This document shows positions 1-9,265 of a stretch of DNA of 64,000 bases, one piece after another (position 1 is the first letter of the stretch; every line of letters starts with the position of its first letter). The stretch is from Azolla caroliniana (lineage: Eukaryota > Polypodiophyta), in the NCBI GenBank assembly GCA_043228905.1, contig JBHGNT010000005.1, positions 12,400,001-12,464,000 of the forward strand, given 5' to 3'. The notes under the pieces are model-generated. The model was not told the origin of the DNA, searched no databases, and saw nothing but the letters and a program-made list of their open reading frames with translations. The position numbers and the translations under genes were made by a program.

Positions 1-829
1 TCGAATATTTTGTATTCATTTTCCAAGGATATAAACAAATATAGGATGGACAAAGGATCAACATGTGCATGGAATGCATTTAAAAAATCCATTATGTTTT
101 TAGTCTAAAACATTATCTTCCTAGTTTACACAATTTCCCATTGAAATAAGAAACAAACGAATTAAACATACAACTTACATATGACCCTCCACATGCCTAT
201 CCACGAGTATTTTATCATTAGGAGACAAACATTTTTTCATCCTATTAAATTAGTTTAAGACATCCATTTTTCCCACATAGTATTGTTGAAATGCAATTTC
301 TATTGACCATACAAAATGTATATTGATTTCATCATGTGCTCGATCTTCTAATCCTTGCATTAGAATTCAATTTTTAGAAATATCCAAGACAAATAGGCAT
401 GCTATTAGAGTATTCAAAATATAGATCATTTAGATGATGGGCAAAACATATCTACTTGATGACTGCAAATTACAAAACAAGATTATTGAAAATAGCCTCT
501 TATTATTAAAAAGTTCATACATAATTGATCAAACATGTCTATTGAGTATTTTGATATAAAGAGGGGTGTACCAACTCAAATTCATAAAAAAAACATTCTA
601 TCATGTAGTTTTATCCACGTGATTGATTTGTATGTGTTTCCAACAACAAGATTGAAAAGAAGAAGAGAGTCGACAATATGTTTTCGAAGAAGAAGAAGAA
701 GTAGATCAAGAAGTAGATATGTGTTTTTTAGAAGTTAGGTCAAAATCTACTTTCAATATTTCTGAAATTGATAAATTTAACCTTTAAAATATGCGTTAAA
801 AGAAAATATTTATAAAACTATCACCCAAA
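1..829. other. AT-rich sequence without recognisable gene
   Basis: The stretch is AT-rich with many short A and T runs and stops in all frames. The only open frame of note (535-738, plus) is 67 codons ending in an Arg/Ser-rich tail from an AGAAGA-type simple repeat, and I do not regard it as coding. No LTR terminus, primer site or retroelement protein motif was recognised. Confidence 0.5.
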
Positions 830-1075
830 TTGTTAAGCCGTTTAAAACCGTTTAAACCGCGGTTTTCAAACCGTTTAAACCGAAACCTTTAAACCGATGA
901 GGGGTCGAACCAAACCAAACCGAACTGTTGCCCCCTTGAACCAAACCAAAACTGAACCAAAACCGAACCAAACCGTTTATGAAAATCCGAACTTGAACCA
1001 AACCAAACCGAACCATTGAAACCGCTAAACCGTTAACCTGTGGTTTCGTGGTTTGGTTTGGTTCAAACCGAACCA
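830..1075. repeat. AACCG-rich simple repeat
   Basis: About 245 bp of imperfect repeats of AACCG, AAACCG and AACCAAACCG, with short inverted stretches such as AAACCGTTTAAACCG near the left edge. The reverse strand reads GGTTTGGTTCGG. It resembles degenerate telomere-like or enhancer-like repeats seen in plant intergenic DNA but is not the canonical TTTAGGG array. It directly abuts the LTR fragment on its right. Confidence 0.75.
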
Positions 1076-1498
1076 CTGTCGATTGTTATGCCTCACCCCT
1101 TACTACTATAAAAGGGAGTGAGGGGTCACTTTGGAAGGGGTTGCCTATTTTGAGGGAGAGAGGTATACCACTTAGGTCGAGGGTTTCCCATTTCGGTTTT
1201 AGGGTTTCGTTTAGGGTTTCTTCTTCATCTTCTTTACTTGCTTATCCGGTTAGGGTTTTGTTATACCGTTTGGTGCGGCCTATGCACCTTGGTTGTAATC
1301 TTTTGTGAACTCTTAATATAGCTTGTTGATCTTCTTGCCTTGTGGGTGTATCTTGACTCCATCTATTCTATTCTATGTTTATGTCTTTTTCTTTCTCATC
1401 TCCTCTTGAGCTAAACTTCCATTTCTCCTCTACTCCCTAGTCCAAGACCCCTGTGGTCCCACCTAAGATCCTACACGTACTCGCGGAATATCGCGACA
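1076..1498 (+). mobile_element. Family-C LTR fragment (solo or truncated)
   Basis: From about 1095 the sequence matches the LTRs at 14221-14759 and 18434-18998: TATAAAAG at 1107, the GGGGTTGCCTATTTTGAGGG block, TTAGGGTTT repeats, and an end in GCGACA at 1498. No primer-binding site follows, so it is a solo or truncated LTR. The left boundary is uncertain because the upstream part of U3 is missing compared with the full LTR; TGTCGA at 1076 is a candidate start. It lies just beyond the 3' end of gypsy-1, whose own 3' LTR is not visible. Confidence 0.75.
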
Positions 1499-1515
1499 AC
1501 GTCGGACCCGTCCCT

Positions 1516-4131
1516 CTACTCATCGTTCAAAATGTCCATGATGTTCGGCTCCGTCCGTACGACCTGGTCGATTGGCTCCGTAGGTGCTTTGTTGTTCTGC
1601 TCGACTGGCTCCTCCAATTGCGTATCGTCCACTTCACCACGTTCGGTCGGTGTGTGAGTTCCCATGTTGTCAGATTCTGTACTCCGCATGATCAGGGCTG
1701 GTTCCGTTGGTTCGATGTCTGGATCATTCCTCCAAGTTTCTAGTGTGGGCTCTTTAGTCTATGGGCAAGCGGTCGGACGGGGCTCTTCCCTGTCTGTTTC
1801 TTCTGTAGCGTTGACAAGCATAGTGGTCACCTCCAGAGGGTTGTTCGAATTGGGCTGTGCCTCATCTTGTTCGGAGGAATCATTGTCTAGTACCGCAATT
1901 GTCTTCGTCCTTTGCTGTTCACTGCTGACCTCCATTAGCCGGCGGAAAATGTCTTCTTGACTTTCCCCAAAATCTTCCAACAGCTGCGTGAGTGCTTCGA
2001 AGTGCTGGTCCGCTAGCGTGCGATAGTCTTGCGCGAGGTCTTCGCGTACTACCACAATGCTTTCTTCATTGAGCTTGTAGAAGCCTCTGCCTTCTTTTCG
2101 TTGGTTCTCTTAGTCCGCTCGGTAGGTGTGCAATTCTGCTGCTTGCGTTGCCCATGCCGTCCATCCTTTGTCCAATGCCGCTTTCAACTGTGCCATAAAC
2201 CGCTTGTGATTTGTTTAAAGAAGGACGTGTACATTGTCCGTTAATGTTTGGGAGCGGGTGTGCGCTTCGTCCAGGGCTTTCTTGAGGTTTTTGATTTTAC
2301 GCTTATTGGCCGTAGCCGTTTCCTCATAGAGGCTCTTCATCTTCGTCCATATCTGGGATTCTTTCAAGTGTAGTTCCTCGAGCCAACCCATTTCATTGTT
2401 CAGGCGTACTTCTACCTGATGCTTCAGTTCCTGTTCCCGCACGAGCTACTCATTGTACCAGGCTTTCTTCCTGTCCAATAACTCTCGGAGTCCCGTGATA
2501 ACGATTTCTGTCTTTTGGGCTTCCTCACACAGCTTCATGTTTTCTTCTTTTGTGTGGGTATGCGTTGCTGTCTCTGCCTTGAGCTTATCTTCCAGTGCTT
2601 TCACCGCCCTTCGTCCTTTTGCCTGAACATCCTTTTCTCTGTCTGATGATTGGCACAATTCCGTGCGGAGGCGGTCAATCTCGGACTCGGCTAATTGCGT
2701 AGATCTTTTTGCTTTTGCGGTGATGGCGGTTTGTGCTTCGACCTCCTCCCGTAAAGTTGTCGATGCGTCATCGCTGGATGCCAGTCCGGGGTTTTGCTGC
2801 GTCGTAGTTGCGCTGCGTTCTAATTCCGCAATGAGCTATTGGGCCTTCTGAAGTTGGGTTTGAGTCAGCTTGACTGTTTTCCAGACATTCTTATTTTTGA
2901 TATCTTTGCCTCCCATACTGACTGTGGCCAACTCCCTATGTACTTCAACGAGGGCCGTATTCAATGGGGGTAATTCAATGCCCATGCGGCGAATCCTTGT
3001 GTTCCGCTATTTGCCTATCTTGGGGAGGGGTCCCTCATAGTCGCTTTCCGCCGTTCTCGGCAGCGCACGCTCAATCATTTGCTGTTCTGCATGCTCCTCG
3101 GCCATTCTCTGGGACACCTTGATCTGTTGTGTCGCCAAAAATTCCATGAGTTCGTAAGTCGTCCCAAACTGTAACAGCGCGCCGAACTCATGGGCCGTAT
3201 CCGAGATGTCTGGATGCTTGAGGACTTCGCTTTCCGTTGTGAGCACTCCATTGCCATGCTGCGACTGAGCCGTAATGATCAGCTGTGGTTCCTGGATTAT
3301 CTCCAATGTAGTTATGTGCTCCGTAGGGGTGGAAGAGTCGACTGGTGTGGTTGTATCTTTGACCAGTCCGTGGCCATCCTTCCAATCTAATCTTCACCGT
3401 TTTTGCTTGGGGCTTTCTTGATTCTGTTCCGTTTCTTGCTCAGTCGTTGATGTTGGTGTTTCGACCGACCTTGCTAGTTGTTCCGACTGCAATGATTGCG
3501 CTACGGGGTGGGAAGGTTGTGGTTCCTCTTCCCATTCCGTAGTTGCCAATTCCGATAACTATCGTTTCGTGGATCGTGGCGGAGGCGTAGGTTTACTAGG
3601 CAGTGGGGCGGGCAGACCGCGAGGCGGAAACAATATTGTAAGGTACTGTTGTATAATCAGCCTGGGCCTTTTGCCGGCCTGGTATGCGTGCATGCCCTCT
3701 CTTAGCGCTGGTCCCATAATCACTCCCCAATCTACTTCGTGCCCTTCGAATGTATCAATGATAATGCCTGCCTTCTGTTTCGACATCCCATACGCGTTGA
3801 CTTGCACACAACCGACCTCAAGTAGGAACTTGACTATTTCCCGAAAGAATGGGTTTAGGATGTCTTTCGTTCTGTATGCCTTGGCTGATACAGAGTATTC
3901 CCCAAAATATTCTTCTAGGGTTTCTGTAGGGGGAATGTTGAAGTTTTTCTCCCCAATTGCAAATAGGTCCAAATTTTTCCGAATGGTGGTGTTTGTCACA
4001 GTGTCCATCTTGAGCTTTTTGGCGATGTCAAGAGCATCAGGGTGTGATGGTGCCTCGACGACCCTGATGTAACCCTCAAAACCCTTTTCTAGGAACCACC
4101 TGTGTAAAGCTATAGAGATGGGAGCCGGCAT
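1516..4131 (-). pseudogene. Additional 3' ORF of gypsy-1 (YFGEYS domain plus coiled coil)
   Basis: A minus-strand reading frame of about 872 codons starting at ATG 4131 (protein start MPAPIS) and ending at TAG 1516-1518, all in one frame but interrupted by about seven stops (for example at 3559, 3007, 2446 and 2215). Residues about 1-190 form a globular domain with YFGEYS, a YRT, an FREI and an EGHEVDW motif. The middle is polar and acidic; codons about 440-790 are heptad-rich coiled coil; a WTAWA...AEL...RKEG segment follows near 2130; the end is NIMDILNDE. Every one of these elements recurs in the gypsy-2 copy. It follows integrase on the same strand, where env-like genes occur in some plant gypsy elements, but no signal peptide or membrane segment is visible. 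Function unknown. A VDW followed by a hydrophobic stretch loosely recalls plant transposon-associated ORFs; that is only a hint. Confidence 0.8.
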
Positions 4132-4169
4132 CGTGGGTGGAAGAGGCTCATATAGAATAGGCGAAGCTC

Positions 4170-6476
4170 TCAAACTACGGTGATCATGAACTCTGTGGTA
4201 TGGTGGGGAGCAAGGAAGGCAAGGAGAGTTAGTCTGTTTTTTGTAGTGCGTAGAAAACCTTCTTTTCCCCTCTTTTTGTGTACGGCATGAAATGGGTTCG
4301 GGGGCGTAGGTCCTAGATAAGGTTTTAATCGGAACCCATTTACTTTTTTCCGAAGTATAACTCTAGCGAGGGTACCCAATTGGAAGGTACCATTTTCCGC
4401 TCTAACTATCCAATACGGCCCTATCTAGCGGAACCGTAACTTACCTGGCATTTGACCCATGGGTGTTTGAAAGACCAATACAGCCTTCCCAATTGCAAAG
4501 CATTTCTCCCGTGAGCCTCAATGTCGATCCATGAATGCTTTACACCGTCGCTGCTCTTGCTCGAGTGTGGCCATACTATGGACCTGAGCCTCGCCTAATT
4601 CGAGAAGTTGTTGTAGCCGTATTTTCTCGGACTTGCCTTCTGACAGTCGGTCTCGTACTTGAATTTTCAAATTGGACACCTAGAATTTGATGGGCATTAC
4701 GGCTTCTAACCCAAATGCTAGCCGGAAAGGTGTGGACTGTACGCTAGTTTTGTAACTCGTCCGATATGCCCACAAGGCGCTATGCAACTTAGTATCCTAG
4801 TCTATTTTATTCTCATTCACGATCTTTTTCATTATGGTTTGTAAGGTCTTGTTTGCGGACTCCACTAACCCATTCGCCTGCGAGTAATATGACGTGCTCT
4901 TCTTATGCACTATGACGTAATGGTGCGTTAGCTCGTAGATGACCGAATTCAGAAAGTGGCTCCCTTGATCACTTATGATCTCGATTGGGCAACCAAACTG
5001 ACACCAAATGTATTCGTAAAGAAATTTTGCCGTGGATGCCACCGTATTATCTCGTAACACTTTTTCTTCTACCCACTTAGTGCAGTAATCTGTGGCTACG
5101 AGAATGTACTTATTGCCGGTTCACGCCGTTGCTGGCGTAAAGGGACCAACAAAATCCAGACCCCATTTTTGGAATGGATCTAGCGGAAGAACCGGTTGGT
5201 GTGGCATCCGTGTGAGCTCCGTAGGTTTCCCCAACTCTTGACATAGATCACACAGCCTATAGTATTGATACGCATCTTTCTGCGTTGTTGGCCACCATAG
5301 ACCTACTTGCCATATTTTTCGGGTTGTCACATCGCCCACGTAATGTCCCTTGGCCGTACCGCAAGGAGCTTCGCGGAGAACGGCTTCCTTTTCATACTGG
5401 CGTATCCCACGTCGCCAGATCCCATTGATGCCCTTGTGGTAAAGTACTACTTCGACCAAGCAAAAGTTACGACTGCTGACAACCATGCATTTCTTTTCAT
5501 CTATCCTTAACTGCAAAGGTGGCAGTCCCGTGGTCAGAAAGTACGTCATTTCCACCAGCCAATGATCTGGAAAATTTGTCTCTACCTGTGATGCCATAGT
5601 CATGATCCTCAGAATATCAACATTAGGAAAGTCGTCATTGTCCCTTACCACATTATCGCCATTATCCATTCTGCCTAAGAAATTAGCTATGGCATGCTTC
5701 GTGCCCAGTCGATGCTGAATTGCGAAATCGAACTCCTGGAGCAACAACATCCATTTGGCCAGCTTCCATGTCAGTGCCTGTTTCTCAACTAGATACAATA
5801 ATGTCGCGTGATCGACATGAAACGTAAATCAGCACCCTAGCAAATAATGCCAGAATTTGTTGATGCTATATATCATCCCCAAGGCTTCACGCTCGGTTGT
5901 GGAGTAGTTCCTCTCGGTAGTTGATAGTTTACGATTGGCGTAATAAACCGGTTTGTACCAACTCGGCTCTGTGAGTTGCATTAATGTGATGCCTATTGCT
6001 ATATCTGCGGCATCCACAAAGACATGAAATGGTTTAGTCCAATCTGGTGGTTGTACGACCGGTGCTTGGGTTAACATTATCTTGAGAGCGTCGTAAGCTT
6101 TCTCTTCTATTGCCATCCACTTGAAGGGCGTTCGATGTACGACAACGTGTAATGGGGTCGCAAAATCCGCCAAGTACCATAACATGCGGCTATGCCAACG
6201 TATTTGACCCAGGAAGCAGATGAGGGCTTTGGCATTAGTTAGAGTCTTTGCTTCAATGATCGTCGTGATTTTGTTTGGATCCACCGCTATCCCTTCCTTG
6301 CTTACGAGGTGTCCGAGAACTGCCCCACTGGTGATGCCGAATGCACATTTGGCCGGATTAAGGCTGAGGCGTGACGTATGACAGCGCTCCAAACAAACTC
6401 GAAGATGGCCCAAATGTTCGCCTCGTGTTCCATATACCATGAAATCGTCGAGAAAGACTCACATAAAGGCGGGTCT
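4170..6476 (-). pseudogene. Gypsy-1 pol remnant: RT C-terminus, RNase H, integrase
   Basis: A single minus frame runs from 6476 to 4170. It begins in RT near the thumb (SLNPAKCAFG, LGHLVSKEGI) and continues through RNase H (FHVFVDAADIAIG, NYSTTEREALGMIYS). Integrase follows, with an HHCC zinc region (GHYVGD...CDLCQ) and a DDE core ([27 protein letters not shown]). The C-terminal GFRLKPY segment lies at about 4320. Stops occur at 5829, 5121, 4797 and several positions between 4800 and 4400. At 4797 the Trp codon of a conserved WDTKLHSALW motif reads TAG. No frameshift is needed over 2.3 kb. RT catalytic residues are lost with the 5' truncation, so it is not functional. Confidence 0.88.
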
Positions 6477-7293
6477 TAGTACAAAAAGATGGAGGTCTTG
6501 AAGAGCTTTCGGATTCACTTTACTACATAAGAAACGAACATCTAAGTGTCAACTTATGTGGGTAGGAAGTTTGTGAAGACAAACAGAAAAATAAAATTGT
6601 GAGATATCCCACATAGACAAGAAATAAGGATCTCACCATATAAAAGGTAGAGCAAAAGTTATTATCTTTGTGTCTATGTGTGGAGCATAGAGAGTTCAAG
6701 GTGACTTGAACTAAGCTATTGGATGAATGGGTGTGGCCTGACTACTTGCAAAGGTTTTGGCCAACCAAAACCGGATCGGCAATGTAACCGGCATCCGGCA
6801 ACGGAACCGGGATCCAGTGTTTGGCGACGGAACTAGGATCCGGTAACCAGCGACCGGACGGTAACCAACAACTAGCGGCCGGCAACGGAGCCGGTATTCG
6901 GTGACCGAACAGTAACCGTCATCCGGTAACTCGCAACCGGCGACCACAAAGGGAAAACATGCATTTTATGCATGTCTTGTACCCTCAAATGCATGAGGGC
7001 ATCTATAAAAGTGGAGGGGAAAAAGATGAGAGGACTAATGTAAATTTTTTGGATCAAGCAAGCTTTGTACTTTATAGCAAAATTAATATTAAGAAGAAAA
7101 TTCGTTATCCAATTGATGTATTAATCTTTCTCTCAATCTAAAATCAAGAGTTTTATCTTATCTCAATCTCTCTCTTTTTCAATCTATCTTAAATCCTTTC
7201 TCGCTAAAGCTAGTGCAAACTTCGAATCCTTCCTGTCCAGAACCCTGGCGGTTCAGCCTCACGATCTGCGCATAGTGACGGATCTTCACGACA
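6477..7293 (+). mobile_element. LTR of a family-C relative (5' LTR, left end truncated)
   Basis: The segment ends in CACGACA at 7293 and is followed by a primer-like site and gag, as a 5' LTR should be. TATAAAAG lies at 7004-7011. U3 contains ACCGG-rich repeats at about 6750-6950. Positions about 6480-6720 resemble 29150-29400 of the solo LTR at 29085-30491 (shared GTGAGATATCCCACATAGA), so the two are related; compared with that LTR about the first 75 bp are missing here. It interrupts gypsy-1 in its RT. Confidence 0.7.
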
Positions 7294-7301
7294 TAATTAA
7301 G

Positions 7302-7319
7302 TGGTGAACCCAACGTGAA
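7302..7319 (+). promoter_or_regulatory. Putative primer-binding site (family C relative)
   Basis: TGGTGAACCCAACGTGAA lies 8 bp after the LTR end. It is nearly identical to the site at 14765-14782 of the non-autonomous element (one base differs). It begins with TGG as expected for pairing with a tRNA CCA end, but I cannot assign the tRNA from memory; it is not the initiator-Met site used by the copia elements. Confidence 0.6.
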
Positions 7320-7365
7320 AGAGGTGGCAGGAAGGATCAAATCAAGGATCAACTGATACTTGGAG

Positions 7366-8139
7366 ATGGCATCCTCAAGCAACCAAGCGGGAGAGTTTGA
7401 AAGGATGATGCTGATCGTCGAACAAATGATGAGATCTCGAGACAACGATGCGAGCGTGGAGAAGGCTGTTGACCGTGTCGTAGAGCTCGAGGGTTAATTC
7501 GACGGAAGGAACATTACGAAGTTCCTTGATGCATTTAGAAGGGAGATGAATCAAAGGGACGTGTCCGAAGCACGTCAAATCGCAAGCTTCAAGAGAGTGA
7601 TCGCCAACAACATCCAAAGACGTATTATCGAGATTCAAGAAGGTAAGACAACATGGTACGAGTTCGAGAAAGCGATATTAGCGGAGTTCGCGACTGAAGA
7701 CTCGACAAGGATGACTCGACATGTCCTCATGAAATGGATAGAGAAGAAAAATAAGAAGATGAGCGTCTCGAGGGTATACGACGAGTTCGACAAGATGTTT
7801 GGTCGTCTCCCTTCCATGGACCAAGTGCTTCTTGAGGAAGACAAGAGTTTGTACTTCTTGAAAGCCGTGGACATGAAGGATAGAAAAGAGTTGGGGACTC
7901 TCCTCGAAGATGATACCCAAGCAAATGGCCTTGTGGCGGACTGGGTTGCGGTGAAGCAAGCATGCAACAAGATCGACAAGCGTCATCGATGACTCCATGA
8001 TATTGACTTGGTAAGACCAAGCGTAGAAAAAGCAAAACCATCTAAAGAAGTCGAGACGCCTAAACAACGCATCCAACATGAAAAGAAGATTGATGATGAC
8101 TCAAGGACGATGACGGCCATTTCAAAGGAGGTCGAATGT
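7366..8139 (+). pseudogene. Gag-like ORF of family-C relative
   Basis: The frame opens at ATG 7366 (MASSSNQ), has an in-frame TAA at 7495, and resumes to TGA 7990. Residues after the TAA (KFLDAFRREM, WYEFEKAILAEF) align with the gag-like ORF of the element at 14221-18998 (RFLEAYDAEM, WVPFEGALLEAY), both after a VVDRVV or AVDRVV motif. This looks like the helical capsid-type gag domain of plant gypsy elements. No zinc knuckle or pol is present before the sequence switches to copia-A at about 8140. Remaining codons to 8139 are Lys-rich and poorly conserved. Confidence 0.7.
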
Positions 8140-8783
8140 TTCGGATGACCAGTTGGATGAAGAACCGGCGAGTAGTGTAGACTCTGTCGTGCTCTCCCCG
8201 CGGAAGGAACTGAGGAGACGGTTCATGCGCAAAGAGAAGGGGAAGAAGAAGATGCCGGAATACGATACCAGTAGTGAAGGGTCGGATCGGAGCGAACCTG
8301 ACCCCGGAAAGGGAGAAGGCGGATCTTCAGAAAGGAAGTCCGAACCGGCCAAGAAGGGCCTCAAACCGGGTAACGAAAAGTTATGCTGGTCAACCCGTCA
8401 AAAGAAAATCATCATGAGGTACGGATACAATGAGTACATGGCTTACATGACTAAGGTGGCAGAAGTGCGTGAGCCGGAGAGTTACGCAGAAGCAGCGAAA
8501 GACGCAAATTGGTGTGCTGCTATGGAGGAAGAAATGCAGGCACTAGATACCCACGACACATGGGACCTGGTTGACCCACACCGACAGTGCAAACCGATCA
8601 ATTGCAAGTGGGTGTACAAGGTAAAGTACAATGCCGACGGTTCGGTCAATCGGTACAAGGCCCGGTTAGTGGCGAAGGGATATGCACAGACCCACGGAAT
8701 CAACTACGATGAGACCTTCGCTCCGGTAGCGAAGATGATGAGGGTTCGTGTGGTACTGGCAATTGCTGCGGCAAGGGGATGAC
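8140..8783 (+). pseudogene. Copia-A1 fragment: integrase-RT linker and start of RT
   Basis: Open frame similar to 52820-53460 of copia-A5. It has the charged linker ([13 protein letters not shown]), then the RT start with WCAAMEEEMQALDTHDTWDLV and [27 protein letters not shown]. It is cut at RT motif AAARG by the gypsy-2 3' LTR at 8784. It is the only copia-A copy here whose linker region is free of stops, but it is a 640 bp piece without catalytic residues. Confidence 0.85.
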
Positions 8784-9210
8784 TGTTAACTCTTAGGGCC
8801 GGACAATGGCCTAACACAGGGTGTCTACGGAAGACACTTCACCAAAGGGGTGTTACGGCAAGAGGATTAGGCTCAACGATTAATCCGACTTAATTAGGTT
8901 ACTTAGCAAGATCGTCCTTAATAATCACACACGTAAGATATAACAATGAATGCAGAACGACAATTAACACAGAGAGATAAAAACACTAAGCTTCATTAAT
9001 TATCCGGTTAACATTACATTGCATCCGGGCCTTTAAATAGGTTTCCGGTTTGTAGTACAAAACGGTGCCATCCGCACCTGTTCGGGATCGGTCCGGATCC
9101 AGAACGGCATACTGATTCCGGTCCGTTCGTCCAGACTAATAGCTTACTTACAACCATTCCATAATAACTCCTTCGTTACACACTCTGGACTCCTTTGCCG
9201 GCCGGTAACA
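8784..9210 (-). repeat. 3' LTR of gypsy-2
   Basis: On the minus strand the LTR would run from TGTTACCGG (9210) to AGTTAACA (8784). A TATTTAAAG box lies at about 9032-9040. The lower boundary is well placed because copia-A1 coding sequence stops exactly there and because gypsy-4 and gypsy-5 LTRs also end in TAACA. The upper boundary is uncertain: no clean polypurine tract is seen before it, and it could lie up to 50 bp further on. Confidence 0.65.
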
Positions 9211-9265
9211 CATGGCACGCCCGTGGGACAGTACCTTGTACGTCGAATCCACCATCCGACCCATG

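Larger units (their letters stand above)
1499..6476 (-). mobile_element. Gypsy-1, Ty3/gypsy element, truncated at both ends
   Basis: On the minus strand from high to low coordinate this carries the C-terminal half of RT, RNase H, integrase and then a long additional ORF. The 5' part (LTR, gag, protease, start of RT) is missing, cut at about 6476 by the LTR that starts there. The 3' LTR is missing at 1499. Relative to gypsy-2 the proteins are clearly diverged (integrase core roughly 70% identical by eye), so these are different lineages of one superfamily. Confidence 0.88.

Noticed and set aside
535-738. 67-codon ORF at the left edge
   Set aside because: Low-complexity Arg/Ser tail from a simple AGAAGA repeat in AT-rich DNA; no motif and no neighbour to support it.
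852-1308. ORFs through the AACCG repeat and the LTR leader
   Set aside because: They translate simple repeats and LTR sequence; the frames are not conserved in the other family-C LTRs.
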